A DNA stretch of 64,000 nucleotides from Bacillus thuringiensis (GTDB lineage Bacteria > Bacillota > Bacilli > Bacillales > Bacillaceae_G), in NCBI RefSeq assembly GCF_022095615.2, contig NZ_CP155559.1, positions 4,741,501 through 4,805,500 on the forward strand, in the 5' to 3' direction. This document shows, piece after piece, positions 54,200 through 63,343 of the stretch; the first letter of the stretch is position 1; each line of letters starts with the position of its first letter. The position numbers and the translations under genes are program-made. The notes below the pieces were generated by a model, which ran no database searches, had not been told where the DNA came from, and was given only the letters and a program-made list of their open reading frames with translations.

Positions 54200-55702
54200 T
54201 TACTTTTCTAAAATATCTTCTAGTAACTTCACTTGCTCGCTAACAGTATGTAACGTCTTCACCGATACATCATTTCGATGTTTTTCTTCTTCCACACTTG
54301 CTAACACTTCTTCCGTAGCCGCAGAAGTTTGCTGAATTACATTAGAAGCATGTGTAACATCCTTTACGATATTCGTCGTTTTAACTTGAAAACTTTCTTG
54401 ATGGTCAACAATCTCTCTCATTACATCATTAATTACATCAATAAACTTCCCTAAATCCGTTACATTTGTTAAAACACTTGCTAACATTTCGTTACATTCT
54501 TCTTGTACCCTTTCTGATTTCTCTACCTGTACTTCCACCTTACTTGCTTGATTACTAAACTCCTTTAAAATACCTTGAATTCTCCCCGCAGAACGATTTG
54601 ATTCTTCAGCAAGCTTTAATACTTCATTCGCTACAATAGCAAATCCCTTTCCATGCTCGCCTGCTCTTGCCGCTTCAATATTTGCATTTAAAGCTAGCAA
54701 ACTCGTCTGACTTGAAATATTCGTTATTACATCTACAATTTCATTAATTTGCTTCGACTGCATCATTAAATCTCTAAATATAATTCCTGATTGTGAAACA
54801 ACATCATTTAAACTTCTCATATTCGCTTCAAAATTTCGTAAAGTATGTACACTGCCCTTTGAAATTTCTAAACTTTCATCCATACGAATTGATGCATTTC
54901 TTACTTGAGAAATAATTTGTTCAATATTCCCCTCCATATCGTTCAATACTTCTACCGAACGATACATCATCTCTGATTGTGATTGGGTACCAACTGCCAC
55001 TTCTTCAAAAGCGAAATTAATTTCACTCATCGACTCCATCGATGTATTCATATTTTGTCTTAAATGATTGAAATTACTATCTAGTTTCACAACAGTTTCC
55101 TCAATAAGTCTTTGAGTCTCTTCTAGCTCCTGAGCTTTCCTCATCACCTCTTGCTTCTCATCACTTAAACGAGCTAGCAGATTAGAGCCAATTTTCGTTA
55201 CGCCCCACATAGCGATCGTTACGATTGCTAACAAGCTTGCGAAGTTTGCAGCTTCAGATGCCGCTGTATAAGCAAAAAATTGCTCTGGCCAATAACTACA
55301 AAGAATAAATGTGATAACAACCGCCACTCCGCCTAGAATTATAACGAGACGTTCACTTAAATAAATAAGTGAAACTGCTAATGTAAAATACACCATTTGA
55401 AATACAGCCGGACTTTCATTAAAGGCTTGCACCATAATGAAAGACATAATAAGCAACATAAATGTCATGATATATTTATACATCGCTCCCATGCTTTCTA
55501 TAAAAGTAAGAAGCGTTCCAAATACAACAACAGAAATACCACAAACCCAAAACGCTATTGCTCTCTCTGTAAAAATATATCCGTAATACCCAATCGCAAT
55601 TACTCCAAGAAAGAAACTACAAATCGTGATAAACAGCAATAAATGATTTTTCTGTGATTCTTTCTCAAGGTTAGAAAAACAAGTTCTCTTTAACCACTCC
55701 AT
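54200..55702 (-). CDS. Methyl-accepting chemotaxis protein with multi-helix membrane domain
   Basis: The 500-residue receptor differs from the tandem pair. The N-terminal 175 residues hold five or six closely spaced transmembrane helices and no large extracytoplasmic sensor, followed by a coiled-coil linker without a clear HAMP and an MA domain whose tip is [22 protein letters not shown]. It may sense membrane state or use the helices as the sensor. GGTGGGGC precedes the ATG. It lies 34 bases upstream of no other gene in the same unit except the phosphatase-fold gene that precedes it. Confidence 0.92.
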   Translation of the reverse strand: MEWLKRTCFSNLEKESQKNHLLLFITICSFFLGVIAIGYYGYIFTERAIAFWVCGISVVVFGTLLTFIESMGAMYKYIMTFMLLIMSFIMVQAFNESPAVFQMVYFTLAVSLIYLSERLVIILGGVAVVITFILCSYWPEQFFAYTAASEAANFASLLAIVTIAMWGVTKIGSNLLARLSDEKQEVMRKAQELEETQRLIEETVVKLDSNFNHLRQNMNTSMESMSEINFAFEEVAVGTQSQSEMMYRSVEVLNDMEGNIEQIISQVRNASIRMDESLEISKGSVHTLRNFEANMRSLNDVVSQSGIIFRDLMMQSKQINEIVDVITNISSQTSLLALNANIEAARAGEHGKGFAIVANEVLKLAEESNRSAGRIQGILKEFSNQASKVEVQVEKSERVQEECNEMLASVLTNVTDLGKFIDVINDVMREIVDHQESFQVKTTNIVKDVTHASNVIQQTSAATEEVLASVEEEKHRNDVSVKTLHTVSEQVKLLEDILEK

Positions 55703-55736
55703 ATATGAAGCCCCACCTTCTACTTATACATATCGA

Positions 55737-56795
55737 TTACTTCAGCTTAAATACCGCACTCACTGGGTTATGATCACTATTCTCAAACTTTAAATCTTTC
55801 CCTTGTACATTTACAATCTCAACATTCGGTGAAACGATAAAACCATCAATAATCGTGACGAAGTTTTCACCCTCCACATATTTCTTCACATCATCTCTCA
55901 CCGTCATAACAGACGGATCTACAGCCCACTTAAAGCCACCATCAGTAAAGTCCTTTGGTAACTCTACTAACCACTCAGGACGCTCTTTCACAAACTTCGG
56001 ATCACTTAGCTGAGCGCTAGAAAGTAATTGATTCCAATCTCCGCCCATAATTACGTAATCACCATTTTTATAATGCTTGTTCATATATTCTTTTAAAAAC
56101 TCTACTTGCTGCTTTCTAATTTTCCCGCCTTCATCATAAGCAGACAAATGTAAATTTACGAGTCTAACAAACTTCCCATTATTAACAGGAATTTTGTGCT
56201 CAACAATCGCTCGATCTAAATCAAACAAACGCTTTGGCCAAGGCTCCATTCCAGGAAGCTGGAACCTCTCCGCTGTTTGAACTTTATATTTAGAAAACGT
56301 ACTTAATCCAGCCTCCGCATATCCCATTGGACTTGTAATTGGGACAGGGACCCATTTTGTATCATAGTTCTTCCCGAATGACGAAGCATAATCCGGTAAT
56401 CCTTTTTTCAAAAATTCATGCCCATTTACATCAAAAGATCGCATTGATTTTATATCGACTTCTTGTAATAACGCAAAATCACTATTCTCATTTTGTAAAA
56501 ACGAAAGCATATTCTTTAAGTTCACTTCAGTCTGTTCTTTACTACTTGAACCAGATCCCTTTCCGCCATCCATAAAGAAATCTTGATCCTTATCTAATCC
56601 AGCATATCCAATATTAAATGTTGTAACTTTAAACTCATTGTCAGGCGCTAATACACGCTCCTTATTATTTCCCACCTTCAAACTTACAACATCAGCCGGC
56701 TGTTCTTTTGTAAGTGTCATATATCCTAAAAATCCACCTACAATTCCCGCTCCTACTAAAATACATATAAGTACTATTTTTAATAATTTCTTCAA
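55737..56795 (-). CDS. Endonuclease/exonuclease/phosphatase (EEP) family protein, membrane-anchored
   Basis: The 352-residue protein has an N-terminal signal anchor (LLKIVLICILVGAGIVGGFLGYM) followed by the EEP fold: FKVTTFNIGYAG, FALLQEVD with the metal-binding Glu (about residue 112), VNLHLSAY, MGGDWNQLL (Asp/Asn pair) and the final SDHNPVSAVF with the catalytic His. The family includes nucleases, sphingomyelinases and phosphatases, so the substrate outside the cell is uncertain. The start is TTG at 56795 with AAAAGGGG upstream. The chemoreceptor gene follows after 34 bases, so the pair may be cotranscribed. Confidence 0.88.
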   Translation of the reverse strand: MKKLLKIVLICILVGAGIVGGFLGYMTLTKEQPADVVSLKVGNNKERVLAPDNEFKVTTFNIGYAGLDKDQDFFMDGGKGSGSSSKEQTEVNLKNMLSFLQNENSDFALLQEVDIKSMRSFDVNGHEFLKKGLPDYASSFGKNYDTKWVPVPITSPMGYAEAGLSTFSKYKVQTAERFQLPGMEPWPKRLFDLDRAIVEHKIPVNNGKFVRLVNLHLSAYDEGGKIRKQQVEFLKEYMNKHYKNGDYVIMGGDWNQLLSSAQLSDPKFVKERPEWLVELPKDFTDGGFKWAVDPSVMTVRDDVKKYVEGENFVTIIDGFIVSPNVEIVNVQGKDLKFENSDHNPVSAVFKLK

Positions 56796-57019
56796 ATAAA
56801 CGCCCCTTTTCTAAAACACACAACTTAATTTTCTCTATTTTCAGTTAACTGAAACTGAATGACAGACATACGAAATATTTTATCACATCGAAAACCCTAT
56901 ATCACTATATTTAGTTTATAAGTAATGATTCTTGCTCTTAAATCATCAAAAAAAGACAAAACACCCCAACTTCTTCACTGGAAATCAAACGCAATGTTTA
57001 GTACACTATATGTAATAAT

Positions 57020-57100
57020 CATAGGCGATGGAGTTCGCCATAAACGCTGCTTAGCTAATGACTCCTACCAGTATAACTACTGGTAGGAGTCTATTTTTTT
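57020..57100 (+). promoter_or_regulatory. Fluoride riboswitch (crcB motif) with terminator
   Basis: GGCGATGGAGTTCGCC, then ATAAACGCTGCTTAGCTAATGACTCC matches the conserved crcB aptamer. The aptamer 3' end overlaps a terminator stem ACTCCTACCAGTA/TACTGGTAGGAGT (57061-57090) followed by CTATTTTTTT. Fluoride binding should prevent termination and switch on the two crcB genes. Confidence 0.95.
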
Positions 57101-57128
57101 GAGCAAGCTATTTAAAGAGGTGAGAAAA

Positions 57129-57533
57129 TTGATTTATATTATCGTTGGCATTGCCGGTATATTAGGAGCCCTTTCTCGTTATTATTTAGGTCTTACTATT
57201 CATGAATTTTGGCATCATTCATTTCCATTAGCTACATTACTCATTAACTTAGTCGGCTGCTTCTTATTAGCATGGCTAACTACGTATATTGCTCGGCTAA
57301 ACATCTTACCTTCGGAGGTTATCACAGGCATTGGAACTGGATTTATCGGTTCCTTTACGACGTTTTCAACATTCAGTGTAGAGACTGTGCAATTACTCAA
57401 TCTTTCTGAATGGGGTACGGCTTTCTTATATGTATCATGCAGCATACTTGGTGGTCTCATTATGTCTGGTCTTGGCTATACACTAGGTGATTTCTTAATT
57501 AAGAAACATCTTACGGAGGGTGATCACTTATGA
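57129..57533 (+). CDS. crcB: Fluoride exporter subunit CrcB/Fluc 1
   Basis: The 134-residue four-helix channel protein has [12 protein letters not shown] (with the conserved Arg), [18 protein letters not shown] (the NxxG motif) and [15 protein letters not shown] (the phenylalanine-box and Thr/Ser track). Fluc proteins pass F- as dual-topology dimers. The start is TTG at 57129, with AGAGGTGAG upstream; an earlier TTG at 57099 falls in the terminator. The stop overlaps the next gene by four bases. Having two genes suggests a heterodimer. Confidence 0.95.
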   Translation: MIYIIVGIAGILGALSRYYLGLTIHEFWHHSFPLATLLINLVGCFLLAWLTTYIARLNILPSEVITGIGTGFIGSFTTFSTFSVETVQLLNLSEWGTAFLYVSCSILGGLIMSGLGYTLGDFLIKKHLTEGDHL

Positions 57534-57886
57534 TAGAAGCTTTATTAGTAGCAACTGGAGGTTTCTTCGGTGCTATTACACGATTTGCAATTAGCAATTG
57601 GTTTAAAAAAAGAAATAAAACTTCATTTCCACTTGCTACATTTCTCATTAACATAACAGGGGCGTTTTTACTCGGATATATAATTGGCAACGGCGTCACT
57701 ACAGGCTGGCAGTTATTATTAGGCACTGGATTTATGGGTGCCTTCACTACATTTTCAACATTTAAATTAGAATCTGTTCAGCTTCTCAATCGTAAAAACT
57801 TTGGCATACTATTTCTATATTTAAGTGCCACTTATATGATTGGTATCCTTTTTGCATTCCTTGGCATGAAGCTAGGCGGAATATAA
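57530..57886 (+). CDS. crcB: Fluoride exporter subunit CrcB/Fluc 2
   Basis: The 118-residue partner has [31 protein letters not shown] and [15 protein letters not shown], so all signature residues are kept. ATG overlaps the stop of crcB1 (ATGA), and GGAGGGTG lies upstream. Opposite charge patterns at the ends of the two proteins fit an antiparallel heterodimer. A terminator follows. Confidence 0.95.
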   Translation: MIEALLVATGGFFGAITRFAISNWFKKRNKTSFPLATFLINITGAFLLGYIIGNGVTTGWQLLLGTGFMGAFTTFSTFKLESVQLLNRKNFGILFLYLSATYMIGILFAFLGMKLGGI

Positions 57887-57920
57887 AAAAGAAAGCGACT
57901 CTGATCAGTCGCTTTCTTTT
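57885..57920. terminator. Bidirectional terminator after crcB pair
   Basis: Stem AAAAGAAAGCGACT/AGTCGCTTTCTTTT. Confidence 0.9.
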
Positions 57921-58158
57921 ATAAGAAGTATGTTCCGCCATATGGAATGGAAAATAAACCAGCTGGATGCACATCATAATGTACAAATTGCATTGGAAAC
58001 TGTGAATACGGCATATACTGACTTTGCATCATTTGTGTTGCTTGTGCTTGCTGCTGCATTTGAATAGCCTGATACACAGCATGAATTGTTCCCTGTGCTC
58101 CGGCTAGCGTAATAGCTGCCCCTACCTGTCTACCATTATAAAAATAATGATTCATCAT
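57919..58158 (-). CDS. Small Gln/Met/Tyr-rich protein
   Basis: The 79-residue protein has an Ala/Gly-rich helix (VGAAITLAGAQGTIHAVYQA), a central stretch of Gln and Met (MQQQAQATQMMQSQYM), and a Tyr/Phe/Pro-rich tail ending GGTYFL. This composition recalls small spore-coat or exosporium proteins, but no family is recognised. The ribosome-binding site (GAGC) is weak. Its end overlaps the crcB terminator. Confidence 0.6.
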   Translation of the reverse strand: MMNHYFYNGRQVGAAITLAGAQGTIHAVYQAIQMQQQAQATQMMQSQYMPYSQFPMQFVHYDVHPAGLFSIPYGGTYFL

Positions 58159-58258
58159 TATTCAGCTCACTTATTATTTTTCTTCCATATAGTATGTTTC
58201 TATTTCATAGTGAGTGTTTTGTCCCGATTTATGGATCCCTCACTAATTAAACTCCATT

Positions 58259-58471
58259 TTATCTATTACTTTTTTTCAGCTTTGAAGTAATAAATCCAAA
58301 TAATAATACACCAATACCACTAAGGAACAATACATAACTTATCGGTACTAGGAAAAAGAAAGGTTCTTCAAGGAATCCATTCGCTCCTACTTTGCTGTTT
58401 GAAGCATGTATAGTTAAAGAAATAATCGCTAAAATCATGAAAGAAATAGCCACTATGTATTTATTTATCAT
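58259..58471 (-). CDS. Small two-helix membrane protein
   Basis: The 70-residue protein has helices at about residues 5-22 and 38-58 (FFFLVPISYVLFLSGIGVLLFG) and a basic end (KLKKSNR). The ATG at 58471 has AGAGGAG 8 bases upstream; the longer frame from 58492 begins inside that site. Its promoter has a large palindrome over the -35. The family is not recognised. Confidence 0.72.
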   Translation of the reverse strand: MINKYIVAISFMILAIISLTIHASNSKVGANGFLEEPFFFLVPISYVLFLSGIGVLLFGFITSKLKKSNR

Positions 58472-58518
58472 TTCACATTCTCCTCTATTCATATAATTAC
58501 CCTTAGATTGTTAACATC

Positions 58519-58586
58519 ATATTATCCAAAATAACATTAATAGTCAATAATAATTTATTGTTTTACAATAAATTATTATTGACTAT
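58519..58586 (-). promoter_or_regulatory. Promoter with 21-bp perfect inverted repeat over the -35
   Basis: On the minus strand, TTGACT (58547-58542) and TAATAT (58524-58519) are 17 bases apart. The -35 is part of an inverted repeat with perfect 21-bp arms at 58540-58560 and 58566-58586 and a 5-base loop. It fits an operator for a dimeric regulator. Confidence 0.7.
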
Positions 58587-58651
58587 ATTGAAAACAAAAA
58601 GATTTGCGAAGCATCTTACATTGTCTTACAAACCTTTTCAAACATAAACAT

Positions 58652-59845
58652 TTACACTTCAAACCTCTTACTCACTACAACATAAATCGCACACAACAGC
58701 ACGAATATCCCAGCATAAATCAACAAAATTTCTACACTAAACATATCAGCCAATGGACCAAATATGATCATTCCTAAAGGAAGTGCGCATGAATTAGCGA
58801 TTTGTACAACACTAAACATACGCCCATGCATAGAAGGTTCTACTTTTTCCTGCAATAACACAGTAACTGGTGTATTGAAGCACGGCATTGTTATACCAAT
58901 TAAAAAATTAAATACTAAATACATAATAAATATGGGTGCAATTCCTAGTCCAATCATAAGTAGTCCATACAACGCACAAGCTAGCGCTGTTGTATGCATA
59001 CGATTACGGAAACCACCCCATGCCGCAATTAATACGCCACCAGCTGCTGCCCCCGCACTAAAAGTCATCTCACTAGCAGTAAGTCTCCACATTTCTGCAC
59101 CGAAGGAACGGGTTACCATTAAAGGTGTTAAAAAGGCAGCTGGGCTTATTAAAATCATGACAATGATTAATAAAACGAGTAGCCTTTTAATAAATACATT
59201 TTCTTTTAAATAAGCAAAACCTTCTTTTATGCCTTGTAGATTAGATTTTTGCTTACTCTCTGCATTCACATGTCTCTCCACTTGAATAATAAACATAATA
59301 CTAATTCCAATCATAGCCGTAATAACATCAATAAAAAATGTCGTTTCAATGCTAGTAACAGAAAGAATTGCGGCACTTGCCGCCGGTGAAAGAAACATAA
59401 TTAAAGATGTAATACTACTATTTATCCCATTTACTTTCATAAGATAATCTTTCGGAACAATTTGTGGAATTAACGCATTCACAGCTGGCGTTTGTATCCC
59501 TGTCCCAGCTGAACGAATGAGTAGTACTATAAAAAGTAGCCAAATACTTTTATATCCTGTTAAAAATAAAACTGCTAAAACTAACGTAGCAATTGCTATA
59601 ACCCCGTCCGATAACATAATCATCTTTTTACGATCGTAACGATCAATCCAAACACCTGCAAACAAAGATATCGCAATTTGTGGTAGGAAACCACAAACGG
59701 TTGAAATGGTCAACATTAACCCTGACGATGTGGTTAAGGTGATATACCATATAATCGCGTATTGCACGAGAGAGGAACCGAACAACGAAATAGTTTGAGC
59801 AGTCAAAAATATAATAATTTTCTTTTTCCAATCATTTCTACTCAT
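58652..59845 (-). CDS. MFS transporter (MefA-like macrolide efflux type)
   Basis: The 397-residue protein has 12 helices. FLTAQTISLFGSSLVQYAIIWYIT at the start and the loop WIDRYDRKKMIML between helices 2 and 3 are typical of the Mef/enterobactin-exporter group (MFS_3). The ATG at 59845 has GGGGGTG upstream; a GTG at 59854 overlaps that site. It follows 5 bases after the ABC-F gene and is cotranscribed with it, echoing the mef-msr pairing of macrolide resistance operons. Confidence 0.9.
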   Translation of the reverse strand: MSRNDWKKKIIIFLTAQTISLFGSSLVQYAIIWYITLTTSSGLMLTISTVCGFLPQIAISLFAGVWIDRYDRKKMIMLSDGVIAIATLVLAVLFLTGYKSIWLLFIVLLIRSAGTGIQTPAVNALIPQIVPKDYLMKVNGINSSITSLIMFLSPAASAAILSVTSIETTFFIDVITAMIGISIMFIIQVERHVNAESKQKSNLQGIKEGFAYLKENVFIKRLLVLLIIVMILISPAAFLTPLMVTRSFGAEMWRLTASEMTFSAGAAAGGVLIAAWGGFRNRMHTTALACALYGLLMIGLGIAPIFIMYLVFNFLIGITMPCFNTPVTVLLQEKVEPSMHGRMFSVVQIANSCALPLGMIIFGPLADMFSVEILLIYAGIFVLLCAIYVVVSKRFEV

Positions 59846-59850
59846 ATGTT

Positions 59851-61398
59851 TCACACCCCCTTAACTAATCCTGTCTCTATATTAAAAATACTATCTGTCC
59901 AATCAAGATAAAAACTTGCTTCGTGAGATACGAGTATAACGCTCCCCTTAAATTGTATTAACGCCTTTCGCACAGCTTCTTTCGCTTCCGCATCTAGATG
60001 ATTTGTCGGCTCATCTAAAATTAAGAAATTACAAGGTGATAATAACAATCCGCATAATTTAACCTTTGATTGTTCACCACCACTCAACGTACGAATTTCT
60101 TGTGAAACATGAGTATCCTTCACACCACATGCAGCTAAATGATGACGTATTTCCTTCGTATTCAGTTTTGGAAACTGTTCCGAAATAATTTGAAGCGGCG
60201 TTAAAGAATCATTGCGCCAATGTAAATCTTGCTCATAGTAACCCATCTTTATTTGCTCTGAAAAATGAAATTCTCCAGAAATACTAGCAATATTTCCAAC
60301 GATTGTTTTTAATAAAGTAGATTTCCCTACTCCATTGAATCCTGTAATAACAAGTTTTTGCCCACCCATTACTGAAAAATTCAACTTTGGTAAGAGAGCA
60401 AAATCGTAACCAACTTCAAGGTTATTTACTTCAAGAACTATCTGAACTGAAATGGGAAGTTCCTGAAAATGAATAGACGGTTTATGAGTAAAACTTGGTG
60501 GTGCAATTCTTTCCATACGTTGCAACTGCTTTCTGCGTCCTTGTGCTATTTTTGAATTTACTCCAGCGATATTTCTACGAATATACTCTTCCGTTTTTTC
60601 AATTTTCTTCTGCTGTGCATGATATTGGCGAATATAATCTTTTCGCAAATGCTCCTTTTGTCTTACAAAATCTGAGTATTTGCCGTAATACTTCTTCACC
60701 GTTCCAAACTCTACATCACATATGCAAGAAGTTACTTTCTCTAGAAAATCAAAATCATGTGATACTACAATAAACGCCCCTTCAAAATTCATTAAATAAT
60801 TAGCAAGCCATTCAACATGCTCTTTATCAAGAAAGTTTGTCGGTTCATCTAGTAATAAAATATTAGGCTCTTCTAATAAAAGCTTTGCTAAAATCACCTT
60901 TGCCCGTTGTCCTCCGCTTAATTCACCAATAACACAATCCATCCCAATAGCGTCAATACCTAAACCGGCTGCCACCTTATTTATTACGCTGTCTACTGAA
61001 TAAAAATCACGAGCCTCAAGCTGCTCTTGTATTTCAGCTACTTTCAATAGTTGATTCTCATCTCCAGTCATCGCACTTTCTTCATATAACGTATTCATTC
61101 TCTTTTCCATTTCAAACAAATCATAAAAGGCTCGCTTTAAATATTGTGCAATGGTATAGCTCCCATCAATTTCTGCATATTGATCAAGATGTCCAATTTG
61201 AATATTAGGTTGCCACTTAATGCTCCCTTTATCAGAAATAATTTCCCCCACCAATATTTTCATTAATGTGCTTTTTCCTGCACCATTCTGCCCAACAATC
61301 CCCATATGTTCTCCTTTATGCAAATCAAAAGAAGCATTTTCGTATAATGCTTTATCTATAAAACTATGTGATAAACTTTCAACTTTAAGTAAACTCAT
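59851..61398 (-). CDS. ABC-F ribosome-protection ATPase
   Basis: The 515-residue soluble protein has two ABC domains and no membrane helix. Walker A motifs are GQNGAGKSTL and GFNGVGKSTL, signatures LSGGQRAKV and LSGGEQSKV, Walker B LLLDEPTNFLD and LILDEPTNHLD. The linker between the domains (about residues 230-300, KKIEKTEEYIRRNIAGVNSK and a basic stretch) is the antibiotic-resistance domain that reaches the peptidyl-transferase centre. AAGAGGAAT precedes the ATG. A leader-peptide attenuator precedes it, as in vmlR- and vga-type genes, so ribosome-targeting drugs should induce it. The drug class cannot be read from sequence. Confidence 0.93.
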   Translation of the reverse strand: MSLLKVESLSHSFIDKALYENASFDLHKGEHMGIVGQNGAGKSTLMKILVGEIISDKGSIKWQPNIQIGHLDQYAEIDGSYTIAQYLKRAFYDLFEMEKRMNTLYEESAMTGDENQLLKVAEIQEQLEARDFYSVDSVINKVAAGLGIDAIGMDCVIGELSGGQRAKVILAKLLLEEPNILLLDEPTNFLDKEHVEWLANYLMNFEGAFIVVSHDFDFLEKVTSCICDVEFGTVKKYYGKYSDFVRQKEHLRKDYIRQYHAQQKKIEKTEEYIRRNIAGVNSKIAQGRRKQLQRMERIAPPSFTHKPSIHFQELPISVQIVLEVNNLEVGYDFALLPKLNFSVMGGQKLVITGFNGVGKSTLLKTIVGNIASISGEFHFSEQIKMGYYEQDLHWRNDSLTPLQIISEQFPKLNTKEIRHHLAACGVKDTHVSQEIRTLSGGEQSKVKLCGLLLSPCNFLILDEPTNHLDAEAKEAVRKALIQFKGSVILVSHEASFYLDWTDSIFNIETGLVKGV

Positions 61399-61428
61399 TT
61401 TTATTCCTCTTTTCCTGAAATTAAAAAA

Positions 61429-61778
61429 AGCAGAGAGGTAGCGTCATTCGACACTAGCCCTCTGCTTCGTGGTTTTTCCCATACTACTCCAATTTACAGT
61501 AAAAGCTCATTGGAATAATATACACAAAGGGCCATAGACAAAGCATTGTCTATGGCCCCTTAATCTATTTTATGCATCAGCTGAATAACCATAACGAAAT
61601 AAGCATAGGTAAACTATACTTTTTTTGAAAAGTTATTCAGCCGATGAATATAGGGGATTTATGCCCCTTGATTAAGCTCCGTACAACGCTTCACCGTATA
61701 CATTTGTGCGGAGCAAAGTTTTCTAATGAGTTTTACAAATTTTATATAAAGCATGTTCTGCACCTTCCTTAATACTTA
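61429..61778 (-). promoter_or_regulatory. Leader-peptide transcription attenuator of the ABC-F operon
   Basis: The transcript from about 61778 holds a 31-codon ORF, then several hairpins: CATCGGCTGAATAAC/GTTATTCAGCTGATG (61646-61575), GGGCCATAGACA/TGTCTATGGCCC (61558-61529), and last AGCAGAG...CTCTGCT (61466-61429) followed by TTTTTTT just before the gene. The last is a clear intrinsic terminator. Drug-stalled ribosomes on the leader could shift pairing and let transcription continue. Confidence 0.8.
61659..61754 (-). CDS. Leader peptide upstream of ABC-F gene, 31 residues
   Basis: The ORF begins MLYIKFVKLIRKLCSAQ and ends NQGA. AAGGAAGGTG lies before its ATG at 61754, and it starts about 25 bases after the predicted transcript start. 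It is basic and short, and its 3' part lies in a segment that can pair (GCTCCG...CGGAGC). It fits a regulatory leader peptide. Confidence 0.72.
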   Translation of the reverse strand: MLYIKFVKLIRKLCSAQMYTVKRCTELNQGA

Positions 61779-61784
61779 AAAGGG

Positions 61785-61814
61785 ATTTTAGCATACAGTT
61801 TTACGAAGCGTCAA
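61785..61814 (-). promoter_or_regulatory. Promoter of ABC-F leader
   Basis: TTGACG (61814-61809) and extended -10 TGCTAAAAT on the minus strand, with 18 bases between -35 and TAAAAT (61790-61785). Confidence 0.75.
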
Positions 61815-61835
61815 CATTACTTCCAAATCATTCAA

Positions 61836-62351
61836 CTACTTGCTTTCAAAATATTCCTTCTGGAACATGCACATTCTTATCGCATTATGATAGTTACCAT
61901 CAACGAAAAACTCGTCGAGAAGTTCACCTTCCACCATAAATCCAACCTTTTTATAAACATGTACTGCTTTTTCATTTTCCTTATCCACCACTAAATAAAG
62001 TTTATGCATATTTAATACAGAAAAAGCGTAATCCATCGCTAAACGCGTCGCTTCCGCTGCATAACCATGTCCTTGATAATTCGGATCAATAATAATTTGG
62101 AATTCAGTTCTTCGATGAATATAATCGATTTCCACTAACTCGACTAATCCAACCATCTCATTATCTTTCTCCAGGATAAAACGGCGTTCACTTTGATCAT
62201 GGATATGTTTATCATATAAATCCTGTAGTTCTACAAAAGCTTCATACGGCTCTTCAAACCAATAAGACATAATATGTGCATTATTATTAAGTTCGTGTAC
62301 AAACTTTAAATCTTCCCGTTCTAAAGGACGTAACTTTAATTCCTGACTCAT
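61836..62351 (-). CDS. speG: Spermidine N1-acetyltransferase-like GNAT (SpeG)
   Basis: The 171-residue protein fits SpeG closely: [30 protein letters not shown] at the start, [21 protein letters not shown], the acetyl-CoA loop [46 protein letters not shown] and the [12 protein letters not shown] end. SpeG acetylates spermidine and spermine to relieve polyamine excess. GGAGGTTAT lies before the ATG at 62351. It stands alone between the ABC-F leader and psiE. Confidence 0.92.
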   Translation of the reverse strand: MSQELKLRPLEREDLKFVHELNNNAHIMSYWFEEPYEAFVELQDLYDKHIHDQSERRFILEKDNEMVGLVELVEIDYIHRRTEFQIIIDPNYQGHGYAAEATRLAMDYAFSVLNMHKLYLVVDKENEKAVHVYKKVGFMVEGELLDEFFVDGNYHNAIRMCMFQKEYFESK

Positions 62352-62462
62352 TTCTATAACCTCCAAGTAAAAGAAACCTCTTCACTTAATTTCTCAATTT
62401 TTTTCAATTTCAAACGCCCTATTTTCATTGTAAACTTTCAAGTAACTTGAAGGTCAAGACAT

Positions 62463-62493
62463 AAAAAGTAGTGCAAGCTACGTCTGCACTACT
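62463..62493 (-). terminator. Terminator after psiE
   Basis: Stem AGTAGTGCA/TGCACTACT followed on the minus strand by TTTTTAT. Confidence 0.85.
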
Positions 62494-62893
62494 ACTCTTT
62501 TCTCAAATCTCTCATATTTGATATGTATAAAGCAATGACTAAAACAAGAATTGCTCCTGCGTATAATAACGTCTCCATAGGTTCCTCATGAGATACAATA
62601 ATTAATCGAATTAAAGCTGTAATTCCGATATAAATAAAATAACGTAACGGGAAATGATAATTCGACTTAAAATACTTAATAATCAATGCGATGAACTCGA
62701 AGTATAAGAAATAGACGATGATACTTTCAACCAATTTATACGATGTATATTCCTTTGTTGAAAATATGTATTGAATAAATGTGATAGTCTCGTTAATTAA
62801 AAAGATAGATAATACAATGGATAATATAATTAACGCTATATTCAATATCCACTGCAAAATGCTAGCTATGTAATGATCGATATTAAACTTCAT
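62492..62893 (-). CDS. psiE: PsiE family membrane protein
   Basis: The 133-residue protein has four helices (about residues 12-34, 55-74, 84-100 and 108-125) and the PsiE pattern [15 protein letters not shown] with [20 protein letters not shown]. In E. coli the gene is induced by phosphate starvation; function is unknown. AGGGGAGCT lies upstream of the ATG. It ends at a terminator and has its own unit. Confidence 0.9.
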   Translation of the reverse strand: MKFNIDHYIASILQWILNIALIILSIVLSIFLINETITFIQYIFSTKEYTSYKLVESIIVYFLYFEFIALIIKYFKSNYHFPLRYFIYIGITALIRLIIVSHEEPMETLLYAGAILVLVIALYISNMRDLRKE

Positions 62894-62964
62894 TTTCTCT
62901 TTTAGCTCCCCTTCGTATAAGTACTTATTTATTATAGCAAAATTATACTTACAGAAATGTTAAA

Positions 62965-63321
62965 TCATATGTGATCGTCCTCTTTCACTATCACTTCACC
63001 ATTAGGATATTTATGCTCAATATAACCGCTACCCCAATTACAAAGTACTTTTAAACCTTGTTTTAATGATTGTCCCTGTTCTGTAAGGGAATATTCCACT
63101 TTCGGTGGCACTTGATTGTATACTTTTCTAGATACGAGCCCATCCTTTTCAAGCTCTTTCAATTGCTCAGTAAGCATCTTTTGTGTAATACCAGTTACCA
63201 ACCTTTTTAACTCACCCGTTCTTGTCGGTCCACTTGTTAAATGATATAAAATGTGGGATTTCCACTTTCCTCCGATCACATCCAAAACGACTTCAATTCT
63301 ATTGTTATACTCTTTTTTCAT
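62965..63321 (-). CDS. HxlR-family (DUF24) transcriptional regulator 2
   Basis: The 118-residue winged-helix protein begins MKKEYNNRIEVVLDVIGGKWKS, with LKRLVTGITQKMLTEQLKELE as recognition helix and YNQVPPKVEYSLTEQG as wing. It is clearly paralogous to the regulator at 47982. The ATG at 63321 has AAGGAG upstream; a frame to 63351 does not. It is divergent from a nitroreductase gene, the usual target of such regulators in Bacillus (as for hypR-hypO and yodB-type pairs). Its only cysteine is late (LCNWG), so it lacks an N-terminal thiol switch. Confidence 0.92.
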   Translation of the reverse strand: MKKEYNNRIEVVLDVIGGKWKSHILYHLTSGPTRTGELKRLVTGITQKMLTEQLKELEKDGLVSRKVYNQVPPKVEYSLTEQGQSLKQGLKVLCNWGSGYIEHKYPNGEVIVKEDDHI

Positions 63322-63343
63322 ACTGAACTCCTTCTGTATTTTG

